Assembly: GCA_002899795.1 (NCBI GenBank)
Contig: PPDG01000050.1
Location: 1 to 12,881 of the forward strand
DNA from: Desulfobacteraceae bacterium
GTDB lineage: Bacteria; Desulfobacterota; Syntrophobacteria; BM002
Length of the DNA: 12,881 nt
Direction of reading: 5' to 3'
Shown: positions 6,334 to 12,727 of the stretch, one piece after another
Layout of the letters: every line of letters starts with the position of its first letter
Position numbering within the stretch: the first letter of the stretch is position 1
Notes under the pieces: model-generated
Seen by the model: the letters and a program-made list of their open reading frames with translations, nothing else
Database searches by the model: none
Told to the model about the DNA's origin: nothing
Made by a program: the position numbers and the translations under genes

Positions 6334-6953
6334 AGGATGTTCCCACCCAGGTCAAGGACCAGGAACTGGTGAAGAAGAGACGGCGACAGATAGTGGACGC
6401 CGCAGTTGAGTTGTTCGTCAGAAAGGGTTTTCACAAAACCACCACTCGCGAGATAGCCCAGAAGGCTGGGCTGTCCATCGGCTCAGTCTACGAGTACGTC
6501 TCGACCAAAGAGGACGTTTTGTATCTGGTCTGCGATGTAATTCATGCTGAGGCGGAGCGACAGATCAGCGAGGCCCTAGCAAGGACCGCTGGGGGCCGCG
6601 AGACGCTGGCGGAAGTAATCCGGGAATACTTTCTGGTTTGCGACCGCATGAGTGACCACATATTGCTGGTCTATCAGGAAACCCAGTCGCTGCCGAGTCG
6701 TTGGCGTAAGAAGGTCTTGGAAAACGAAGTCAGGTTCACCGGGTTGTTCAAAGGGATGTTGGAGAGGTTGGTGACGGCTGGCGAAGTGCCTGCTCTCGAG
6801 GAACGGGCTCTAGACTTGGTGGCTCATAATATCACGGTTTTAGGACATATGTGGACTTTTAGGCGCTGGTTTCTCCGGCGTCACTACAGCATTGATGAGT
6901 ATATAACCATCCAAACAGCCTTGATTTGCGGTGAGCTGTTTGGGTCTAAATAG
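6309..6953 (+). CDS. TetR-family transcriptional regulator, likely acyl-CoA responsive
   Basis: This is a 214-residue one-component repressor. The N-terminal DNA-binding domain covers about residues 20-70, with the helix-turn-helix TTTREIAQKAGLSIGSVYEY (44-63), followed by STKEDVLYLV typical of TetR proteins. The C-terminal ligand domain ends with the RRHYSIDEYI segment seen in regulators of acyl-CoA catabolism. Its stop is 14 nt from the chosen icmF start, so the two genes form one transcript. TetR genes next to icmF and acyl-CoA dehydrogenases are a known arrangement. An 18-bp palindrome at 6143-6160 is the likely operator. The ligand, perhaps isobutyryl-CoA or butyryl-CoA, is a guess. The ATG has only a weak GGA site; a later GTG at 6369 is possible. 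Confidence 0.9.
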   Translation: MEKDLSLLKDVPTQVKDQELVKKRRRQIVDAAVELFVRKGFHKTTTREIAQKAGLSIGSVYEYVSTKEDVLYLVCDVIHAEAERQISEALARTAGGRETLAEVIREYFLVCDRMSDHILLVYQETQSLPSRWRKKVLENEVRFTGLFKGMLERLVTAGEVPALEERALDLVAHNITVLGHMWTFRRWFLRRHYSIDEYITIQTALICGELFGSK

Positions 6954-6967
6954 GATTGGAGAGTGTG

Positions 6968-9900
6968 ATGACGGTCAGAGCTGAGGTCTACAAGCCCAGG
7001 TGTGCAGTTCGGGTGGTAACGGCCACTTCTCTTTTTGATGGCCATGATGCTGCAATCAACATCATGCGGCGCATTCTCCAGGCCACAGGAGCGGAGGTAA
7101 TCCATCTGGGGCATAATCGTTCGGTTCACGAGATCGTTGATGCCGCCATAGAGGAGGACGCCCAAGGAATTGCCGTTTCTTCATACCAGGGAGGGCACAT
7201 CGAGTTTTTCAAATATATGGTGGATTTGCTGAAAGAGAAGGGTGCTCCTCATATCAAGGTTTTTGGCGGCGGTGGTGGAGTGATTCTGCCAGATGAGGCC
7301 CAGGAACTGGAAGCCTATGGAGTTGAGAAGATTTATTCTCCAGAAGATGGCGTCCACCTTGGTTTGCAAGGCATTATCAACGATCTTGTCGAAAGGATTG
7401 ATTTCCCCACCGTGGAAAGTGGTAGCGATTTTGAACTTGATCAGCTACGGCCAATAAACAAGCCGCTGGTGGCAAAGCTAATCAGCGCTATGGAGTTGGC
7501 CAAAGCCGAGGAAAATGGTCATCTGGCCAGGCTCAGGGCCCACATCAGCCAGAGACTCAAAGAGCGCATAATACCGGTGCTGGGAATAACCGGCACAGGC
7601 GGGGCGGGAAAATCTTCTCTGACTGACGAACTGATCCTTCGGTTTTTGCACGATTCCAAGGAGATCAACATTGGCATCCTGAGCACTGACCCATCTCGCC
7701 GAAAGACCGGCGGCGCTCTGTTGGGTGATCGTATCAGGATGAATGCCATAGGTACCGAGAGGGTTTACATGCGCTCCCTCGCCACCCGCAAGTCACGCAC
7801 CGAGCTGTCAGAGGCCATAGGGGATGCCATTGAAGTGTTGAAGGCTGCAGGTTTCGACCTGGTAATCGTAGAGACCGCAGGAATTGGCCAGGGAGACGCC
7901 GAAATTATCGAATTGGTGGACCTGTCCACCTATGTGATGACACCCGAGTTCGGTGCCCCATCCCAGTTGGAAAAGATTGAAATGCTTGATTTTGCCGACC
8001 TGATCGTGGTGAATAAGTTTGAAAAGAGGGGCGGCGACGACGCTGTTCGGGAGGTGAGAAAGCAGGTTCAGCGTAACCGTGGTGAATGGGATCGGTCGCC
8101 GGAAGATATGCCGGTATTCGGGGCCATAGCCTCCAAGTTCAACGATGATGGAGTAACGGCACTGTATCAAGCTATCTTGGATGGGGTTGAGGAAAAAACA
8201 GGGCTGCGTTTTGATTCAAACCTTCCACGGCCAGAGAACCACACCTCCACTTCCAAGACCATCATCGTTCCACCCGAGCGCACTCGGTACTTAGCGGAAA
8301 TTGCAGAGACGGTTCGCGCTTATCATCGTCGCACTGGTGAGCAGGCCGAGATGGTACGGCGTAACTGGCATTTTCAGCAAGCGGCTGCGACACTAGAAGA
8401 AGCCGGACAGCCCCAGGACCCTACCGATATCCTGGCACGGTTGAAGGAAGAGGCAGGCAAGGCTGAGCAGGAGCTGGACGAGGAGACACGCCAACTGCTG
8501 AAGGAATGGCCTGAGATGAGAGAGGCCTACAGTGGTGATGAATTCGTCTACAAGGTAAGAGACCGGGAGTTCAAAGTTCCGCTTCATATCGAATCCCTCT
8601 CCAGGCAGAAAATCCCACGGGTAGTGTTGCCCCGCTTCAAAGACCCGGGTGAAATATACCGCTGGCTGAGGGAGGAGAATGTACCCGGCCGTTTTCCTTT
8701 CACGGCAGGAGTATATCCCTTCAAGCGTACCGACGAGGAACCCACGCGGATGTTTGCGGGAGAGGGTGACCCAGCAAGGACCAATCGCCGCTTCAAACTA
8801 CTTTCCGAGCACCATGAAGCCAAGCGGCTTTCCACTGCCTTTGATTCGGTAACTCTGTATGGCTATGATCCCGACGAGAGGCCGGACATTTACGGCAAAG
8901 TGGGGACCTCTGGTGTTAGTGTTTGTAGCTTGGACGATATGAAAGTTTTGTATGACGGCTTCGACCTCTGCGCCCCAAATACCTCGGTGTCCATGACCAT
9001 CAACGGTCCGGCCCCGATCATCCTGGCGATGTTTTTGAATGGTGCAATTGACCAGCAGGCGGGTACATTCAAGGCGGAACAGGGACGCGAGCCCACTGAG
9101 GAGGAATACCGGCAGATCCGAGCTCAGGTATTCAGTACAGTACGCGGCACTGTGCAAGCGGACATTCTCAAGGAAGACCAGGGACAAAATACCTGTATCT
9201 TTTCCATCGACTTCGCCCTGAAAATGATGGGCGATATCCAGGAATTCTTTATCAGAAACAAGGTGACCAATTTTTACTCGGTCTCCATCTCTGGCTATCA
9301 CATTGCTGAAGCTGGGGCAAATCCCATCAGTCAGCTGGCATTCACCCTGGCAAACGGCTTTACCTATGTGGAATATTACCTGTCGCGCGGGATGGATCTG
9401 GATAGCTTCGCTCCCAATCTTTCTTTCTTTTTTTCCAATGGCATGGAGCCAGAGTACTCTGTCATCGGCCGGGTTGCCCGACGCATCTGGGCTCTGGCCA
9501 TGCGTGATATGTACGGGGGCTCGCTTCGTTCGCAGATGCTTAAGTACCACATCCAGACCTCAGGTCGATCCCTGCACAGCCAGGAAATTCAGCTCAACGA
9601 TATTCGTACCACCCTGCAAGCTCTGGTTGCCATCTACGATAACTGCAATAGCCTGCACACCAACGCCTATGATGAGGCCATCACTACCCCCACGCCGGAG
9701 TCGGTGAGAAGGGCTTTAGCCATTCAGCTCATCGTCAATCGAGAGTGGGGTTTGGCAAAGAATGAAAACGTCAATCAAGGAAGTTTCATTGTCGAAGAGC
9801 TGACTCGGTTGGTGGAAGAGGCGGTGCTTATGGAATTTGACCGGATCACTGAACGAGGCGGGGTTTTGGGTGCCATGGAGACCGGCTATCAGCGCAGTAA

Positions 9901-10249
9901 GATTCAAGAAGAGTCAATGTATTATGAGCGCTTGAAACATAGTGGAGAGTTACCCATCATCGGGGTCAACACTTTCCGTCAGCCGGGTGACGAACCAGAA
10001 TCGCTGAGTTGTACAGTGGAATTGGCCCGAGCCACCGAAAAGGAGAAGCAGTCGCAACTCAAACGGTTGCAGGAATTTCAGCGACGGCACGAAAAGTATG
10101 CTCCGGCTGCTCTGGAAAGATTGCAGCAAGTGGCCCTGGCTGGGGAAAACATCTTCGCTGAACTGATGAACACGGTAAGATACTGCAGCCTGGGACAAAT
10201 TACCCAAGCACTCTTCGACGTTGGGGGGCAATATCGCCGCAACATGTAA
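6968..10249 (+). CDS. icmF: Fused isobutyryl-CoA mutase with G-protein chaperone domain
   Basis: IcmF uses adenosylcobalamin to interconvert isobutyryl-CoA and n-butyryl-CoA and carries its own MeaB-like GTPase chaperone. The product is 1093 residues, normal for the family. Order: B12-binding domain (about 15-150) with DGHDAA, where His26 would be the lower cobalt ligand; GTPase domain (about 200-420) with Walker A GTGGAGKSS (209-217), ETAGIGQGD and NKFE (349-352); linker; then the substrate-binding mutase domain (about 550-1090). Phe596 (RMFAG) and Gln740 (GQNT) replace the Tyr and Arg of methylmalonyl-CoA mutase and have the same 144-residue spacing as the Phe/Gln pair of Geobacillus IcmF. 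This points to isobutyryl-CoA rather than methylmalonyl-CoA. ATG 6968 is preferred to the TTG at 6956, since GGAGAG (6958-6963) lies just upstream. Confidence 0.96.
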   Translation: MTVRAEVYKPRCAVRVVTATSLFDGHDAAINIMRRILQATGAEVIHLGHNRSVHEIVDAAIEEDAQGIAVSSYQGGHIEFFKYMVDLLKEKGAPHIKVFGGGGGVILPDEAQELEAYGVEKIYSPEDGVHLGLQGIINDLVERIDFPTVESGSDFELDQLRPINKPLVAKLISAMELAKAEENGHLARLRAHISQRLKERIIPVLGITGTGGAGKSSLTDELILRFLHDSKEINIGILSTDPSRRKTGGALLGDRIRMNAIGTERVYMRSLATRKSRTELSEAIGDAIEVLKAAGFDLVIVETAGIGQGDAEIIELVDLSTYVMTPEFGAPSQLEKIEMLDFADLIVVNKFEKRGGDDAVREVRKQVQRNRGEWDRSPEDMPVFGAIASKFNDDGVTALYQAILDGVEEKTGLRFDSNLPRPENHTSTSKTIIVPPERTRYLAEIAETVRAYHRRTGEQAEMVRRNWHFQQAAATLEEAGQPQDPTDILARLKEEAGKAEQELDEETRQLLKEWPEMREAYSGDEFVYKVRDREFKVPLHIESLSRQKIPRVVLPRFKDPGEIYRWLREENVPGRFPFTAGVYPFKRTDEEPTRMFAGEGDPARTNRRFKLLSEHHEAKRLSTAFDSVTLYGYDPDERPDIYGKVGTSGVSVCSLDDMKVLYDGFDLCAPNTSVSMTINGPAPIILAMFLNGAIDQQAGTFKAEQGREPTEEEYRQIRAQVFSTVRGTVQADILKEDQGQNTCIFSIDFALKMMGDIQEFFIRNKVTNFYSVSISGYHIAEAGANPISQLAFTLANGFTYVEYYLSRGMDLDSFAPNLSFFFSNGMEPEYSVIGRVARRIWALAMRDMYGGSLRSQMLKYHIQTSGRSLHSQEIQLNDIRTTLQALVAIYDNCNSLHTNAYDEAITTPTPESVRRALAIQLIVNREWGLAKNENVNQGSFIVEELTRLVEEAVLMEFDRITERGGVLGAMETGYQRSKIQEESMYYERLKHSGELPIIGVNTFRQPGDEPESLSCTVELARATEKEKQSQLKRLQEFQRRHEKYAPAALERLQQVALAGENIFAELMNTVRYCSLGQITQALFDVGGQYRRNM

Positions 10250-10255
10250 CTGCGC

Positions 10256-10385
10256 AGAGCGCATAGCGCAAGGCGCATAGCGTTCTGCGGTGTTAGGTTA
10301 GAGGAGCGGCCCTGCGGGCCTCTAGGTTGGAGGCAGAAGATTCTTGCCTCAAACTTCAAGCGGAGCGATCCTCAAACCTCCAACC
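10256..10385. repeat. Interrupted paired heptamer arrays with gcatagcg words
   Basis: The cgcatagcg word occurs twice (10259-10267 and 10274-10282). Left heptamers ggtgtta, ggttaga (10289-10302) and ggttgga, ggcagaa (10325-10338) are split by a 22-nt insert that forms a hairpin, ggccc/gggcc (10308-10320). Right heptamers gcctcaa, acttcaa (10346-10359) and cctcaaa, cctccaa (10370-10383) are split by the 10-nt insert gcggagcgat. Across the gap ggttggagg (10325-10333) pairs perfectly with cctccaacc (10377-10385). The array ends 15 nt before the ribosome binding site of the next gene. Confidence 0.6.
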
Positions 10386-10410
10386 GCGAAGTGCAGTAGT
10401 GAGGAGATAG

Positions 10411-11562
10411 ATGTTATTCGAACTGACTGAAGAAGAAAAACTGATTCAAGTGGCGGCGGCGAGATTTGCCAAACAAGAGCTCGAGCCTGCTGCAGCAGAG
10501 CTCGATCGCACCAAGAATCGAGATATCCTTCTCACAAGTTTGAAGAAGCTGGCCGAGCTCGGTTTTATGGGTGTGAATATTAGTTCTGATTACGGGGGTA
10601 CCGATAGCAACTCAGTGGCCCTGAGTTTAGTCTTGACAGAACTGGGCCGGGGTTGTGCCGCAACCGCAGTGACCACTTCGGTAACCAACATGGTAGCTGA
10701 AGCAATTGAGTCCATGGGCACCGAAGCACAGAGGAAAAAGTACCTCAGCAGAATTTGCAGCGGTGAATACCCTGCTGCTGGCTTCGCACTCACTGAGCCT
10801 GAGGCCGGGTCCGATGCCTCGGCTGTTTGCACGACTGCGGTTCTCCGGGGAGATCACTGGGTTCTCAATGGTCGGAAAATATTCATTACCAGTGGTGCCT
10901 ATGCTGGAGTCTTCATTATCTGGGCTGTTGTTGACAAAGACGCACCCAGGGGCGAGGGTATAGGTGCCTTTCTGGTGGAACCAGAGTTTGCCGGCTTTGT
11001 GGTGGGCAAAGATGAAGAAAAGATGGGGCAGGTCGGCTCTGCCACCAATGAACTCGTTATGGAAGATTGTCGAGTGCCCCGGGAGAATCTGCTGGGCGAC
11101 GTTAGCAACGGCTATCGAATTGCAGTTTCAGAGTTGGCCGGAGGGCGGATCGGTATTGGTTCTATGGCATTGGGCATCGGTTTGGCGGCGATGGATTATG
11201 CCAAAGAATATGCCACCCAGCGGGTACAGTTTGGTAGGCCCATTGCCGAATTCCAGGCGATCCAATGTAAATTGGCCGACCGCTACACTGAGCTCGAGGC
11301 AGCACGACTATTGCTGCTCCAGGCCGCCCATTTAAAGGACCAGGGTAAAGACTTTACAAAAGCAGCTTCAATGGCCAAGCTTTACGCCTCCGAGTCAGCA
11401 AATCGGGCCTGCTATGACGCCATACAAATTCTTGGAGGTTACGGTTATTCTCGTGAACACCCCCTGGAGCGAATGGCCCGAGATGTGCGAGTCTGCACCA
11501 TCTATGAAGGCACGAGTGAAATCCAGAGGTTGATAATTGCACGCCAGTTGCTGAGCCAGTAG
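10411..11562 (+). CDS. Short-chain acyl-CoA dehydrogenase
   Basis: This FAD enzyme oxidises an acyl-CoA to the 2,3-enoyl-CoA and passes electrons to an electron-transferring flavoprotein. The product has 383 residues, the usual size for butyryl-CoA-type dehydrogenases. Visible are the N-terminal helical domain, FALTEPEAGSDAS (the FAD/substrate signature), QRVQFGRPI, QILGGYGYSREHPLER and IYEGTSEIQR. Glu366 in YEGT stands where short- and medium-chain enzymes have the catalytic base. The start has a clear GAGGAGA site (10401-10407). Next to icmF, butyryl-CoA or isobutyryl-CoA is the likely substrate; sequence alone does not fix it. A 160-nt repeat-bearing spacer separates it from icmF, so co-transcription is possible but not shown. 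No etf genes are in the window. Confidence 0.95.
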   Translation: MLFELTEEEKLIQVAAARFAKQELEPAAAELDRTKNRDILLTSLKKLAELGFMGVNISSDYGGTDSNSVALSLVLTELGRGCAATAVTTSVTNMVAEAIESMGTEAQRKKYLSRICSGEYPAAGFALTEPEAGSDASAVCTTAVLRGDHWVLNGRKIFITSGAYAGVFIIWAVVDKDAPRGEGIGAFLVEPEFAGFVVGKDEEKMGQVGSATNELVMEDCRVPRENLLGDVSNGYRIAVSELAGGRIGIGSMALGIGLAAMDYAKEYATQRVQFGRPIAEFQAIQCKLADRYTELEAARLLLLQAAHLKDQGKDFTKAASMAKLYASESANRACYDAIQILGGYGYSREHPLERMARDVRVCTIYEGTSEIQRLIIARQLLSQ

Positions 11563-11578
11563 CAGAGAGGTCGGCACG

Positions 11579-11739
11579 AGGCGCAGGGCGCAGTAAGCAC
11601 TAGGTACTAAGCACACAGTCGTCGTTATTGGTTATCCGTTAATCGTTATCCGGTCTCATCTTGGGCTATCTTCAGGAGTTAACATACAAGGCAGCCAAAT
11701 CTGTTTCTTCCGTATAACTAATAACTGATAACGTATAAC
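11579..11739. repeat. Heptamer arrays, one pair inverted
   Basis: A first array of five 7-bp units (11579-11613) drifts from gcgca-type to ctaagca-type. A second has four units of the type gttatcc (11624-11651). After 60 nt, four units of the type gtataac/tgataac (11712-11739) are its reverse complement at 22 of 28 positions by eye. Otherwise the 234-nt spacer between the dehydrogenase and thioesterase genes holds no gene or clear promoter. Confidence 0.65.
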
Positions 11740-11782
11740 TTCTCGGTTTCGCCCTCCGTTTAGTTCTATGAAAGATCATTCC

Positions 11783-11796
11783 ACCTCGAACGAGGT
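11783..11796 (+). promoter_or_regulatory. Hairpin enclosing the thioesterase ribosome binding site
   Basis: The 14-nt sequence acctcgaacgaggt can fold with stem acctc/gaggt and loop gaac. The 3' arm contains GAGG (11792-11795), the only Shine-Dalgarno-like sequence for the next gene. Folding would hide it, so the hairpin could damp translation. The stem is short and the effect is inferred. Confidence 0.35.
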
Positions 11797-11802
11797 ATGC
11801 CA

Positions 11803-12249
11803 ATGGCAAGAGCCATCAGTGAAGAACGAGTCTCTCGTCTAAAAGAGGAGTTTTTTCAAGGCTTCATAAAGACCTGTGGTATCAACCTGGTTTCATTGGA
11901 GCACGGGCGGGCAGAGTCACGTTTGGAGATCACTGGAGCTCACAGCCAGCAGGATGATTTTGCCCATGCCGGTGTCATGGCTACTATGGCGGACCATACT
12001 GCCGGCTACGCGGCCTTTTCAGTTGTTACAGAGGATTATCGGATCCTCACCTTGGAATTCAAGATCAATTTCCTCCGACCAGCCACGGGCGATGGACTAG
12101 TCTGTCGTGCCCGGGTGGTCAAAGAGGGTAAGAACATTTTGGTGGCTGACTCTGAAGTCTTCAGTCAGCGTAATGGAGTAGAAAAATTGGTGGCCAAGGC
12201 TCTGGTAACGCTGGTAGCCGTTCCAGAACAAGAGTTCAGTAATCGGTGA
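11803..12249 (+). CDS. PaaI-type hotdog thioesterase
   Basis: This small hotdog-fold protein probably hydrolyses acyl-CoA or aryl-CoA thioesters in the cytoplasm. From ATG 11803 it has 148 residues, normal for the PaaI/DUF4442-like group. The motif FAHAGVMATMADHTAGYAA (53-71) matches the family's HGGxxxxLxDxxxGxA pattern with His55-Ala-Gly in place of HGG and Asp64 as the likely catalytic acid. LTLEFKINFLRPA is the typical central strand. I prefer ATG 11803, because GAGG (11792-11795) is 7 nt upstream; the ATG at 11797, two codons earlier, is only 1 nt from that site. Next to an acyl-CoA dehydrogenase and icmF it may recycle CoA from dead-end esters. The substrate cannot be read from sequence. 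Confidence 0.88.
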   Translation: MARAISEERVSRLKEEFFQGFIKTCGINLVSLEHGRAESRLEITGAHSQQDDFAHAGVMATMADHTAGYAAFSVVTEDYRILTLEFKINFLRPATGDGLVCRARVVKEGKNILVADSEVFSQRNGVEKLVAKALVTLVAVPEQEFSNR

Positions 12250-12256
12250 GGAGTCA

Positions 12257-12286
12257 GCCCTTCGACCCATTCGACAAGCTCAGGGC
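12257..12286. repeat. TTCGACAAGCTCAGGG-type dispersed repeat
   Basis: The stretch starts gcccttcgac and ends ttcgacaagctcagggc, with ttcgac duplicated, and can form a gccct/agggc stem. This word is familiar from spacers of many bacterial genomes. It begins 8 nt after the thioesterase stop and might help end the transcript, but no T run follows. Confidence 0.5.
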
Positions 12287-12332
12287 CGGCAGTCAGGGCA
12301 GGTAGTCGGAATTCAGACTCCGGCAGCAACAT

Positions 12333-12420
12333 GGCGCACGGCCCAAGGCATAAGGCAAAGGAGTTGAAACGAGACCAAAATTACCTAATTCTTTGCGCCT
12401 TTTGCCCTGCACCTTATTCC
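12333..12420. repeat. Paired inverted heptamer arrays
   Basis: Four 7-bp units beginning with ggc (for example ggcccaa, ggcataa) fill 12333-12360. After 32 nt, four units ending in cc (for example ttgcgcc, ttttgcc) fill 12393-12420. The second set is in reverse-complement sense: ggcgcac faces ttgcgcc, and ggcaaag faces ttttgcc. Identity across the pair is lower than in the other spacers (about 17 of 28), but the unit count and period are the same. Confidence 0.6.
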
Positions 12421-12555
12421 TCAGAATGAATGCCAAATGACTAATCCCTCCTCTTTTCCTCATCTCTCCTCCACCTTGCCACTATTGTGATCATAGCCGC
12501 TTACCAAGCTTGCTAGAATGCGCCGTTCTGCGCACGGGGATGAATGGAATCCCTA

Positions 12556-12621
12556 GTGCAACCACGGTCATGGGTAACCCATGTACCCGGTCTAATATGT
12601 TACCCATGTCCGTGGTTGCAC
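12556..12621. mobile_element. 23-bp inverted repeat, likely insertion-sequence end remnant or MITE
   Basis: Arms 12556-12578 (gtgcaaccacgg...) and 12599-12621 (...ccgtggttgcac) are perfect complements except for one T/T pair at 12568 and 12609. The 20-nt loop (12579-12598) and right arm repeat the word acccatgt 25 bp apart (12577 and 12602), so catgggt at 12569 has two possible pairing partners. The words resemble transposase-binding repeats at ends of IS481/IS21-like elements, but this is from memory. There is no transposase gene here, so it would be a remnant or a non-autonomous element. Confidence 0.45.
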
Positions 12622-12632
12622 GGTGAGGGGGG

Positions 12633-12682
12633 AAGGTAATGGGGATTCACCCCCACCTTAATCCTCCCCCTCAAGGGGGAGG
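12633..12682. repeat. Two adjacent GC-rich hairpins
   Basis: The first pairs aagg (12633-12636) plus tgggg (12640-12644) with cccca (12651-12655) plus cctt (12656-12659). The second is a perfect 8-bp stem, cctccccc (12663-12670) with gggggagg (12675-12682), loop tcaa. A mixed AT stretch follows, so the second could be a weak terminator, though no gene lies close upstream. Confidence 0.5.
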
Positions 12683-12708
12683 AGATATTTTCTGAAAGAT
12701 ATTGAAAG

Positions 12709-12727
12709 CTCCGACCTTTGGTCGGAG
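12709..12727. repeat. Perfect 8-bp hairpin
   Basis: The arms ctccgacc (12709-12716) and ggtcggag (12720-12727) surround a TTT loop. No T run follows. It looks like another dispersed GC-rich palindrome. Confidence 0.5.

Noticed and set aside
6956..6967. TTG start for icmF
   Set aside because: It would lie within its own GGAGAG site, and ATG 6968 is correctly spaced from that site.
8798..9550. Antisense open frame of 250 codons within icmF
   Set aside because: It lies fully opposite a well-matched mutase domain, has no recognisable domains and no ribosome binding site of note; long antisense frames are common in genes of this composition.
11768..11783. Second TetR operator upstream of the thioesterase gene (tgaaagatcattcc)
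   Set aside because: It is only loosely palindromic and its half-site spacing differs from the 6143-6160 site.
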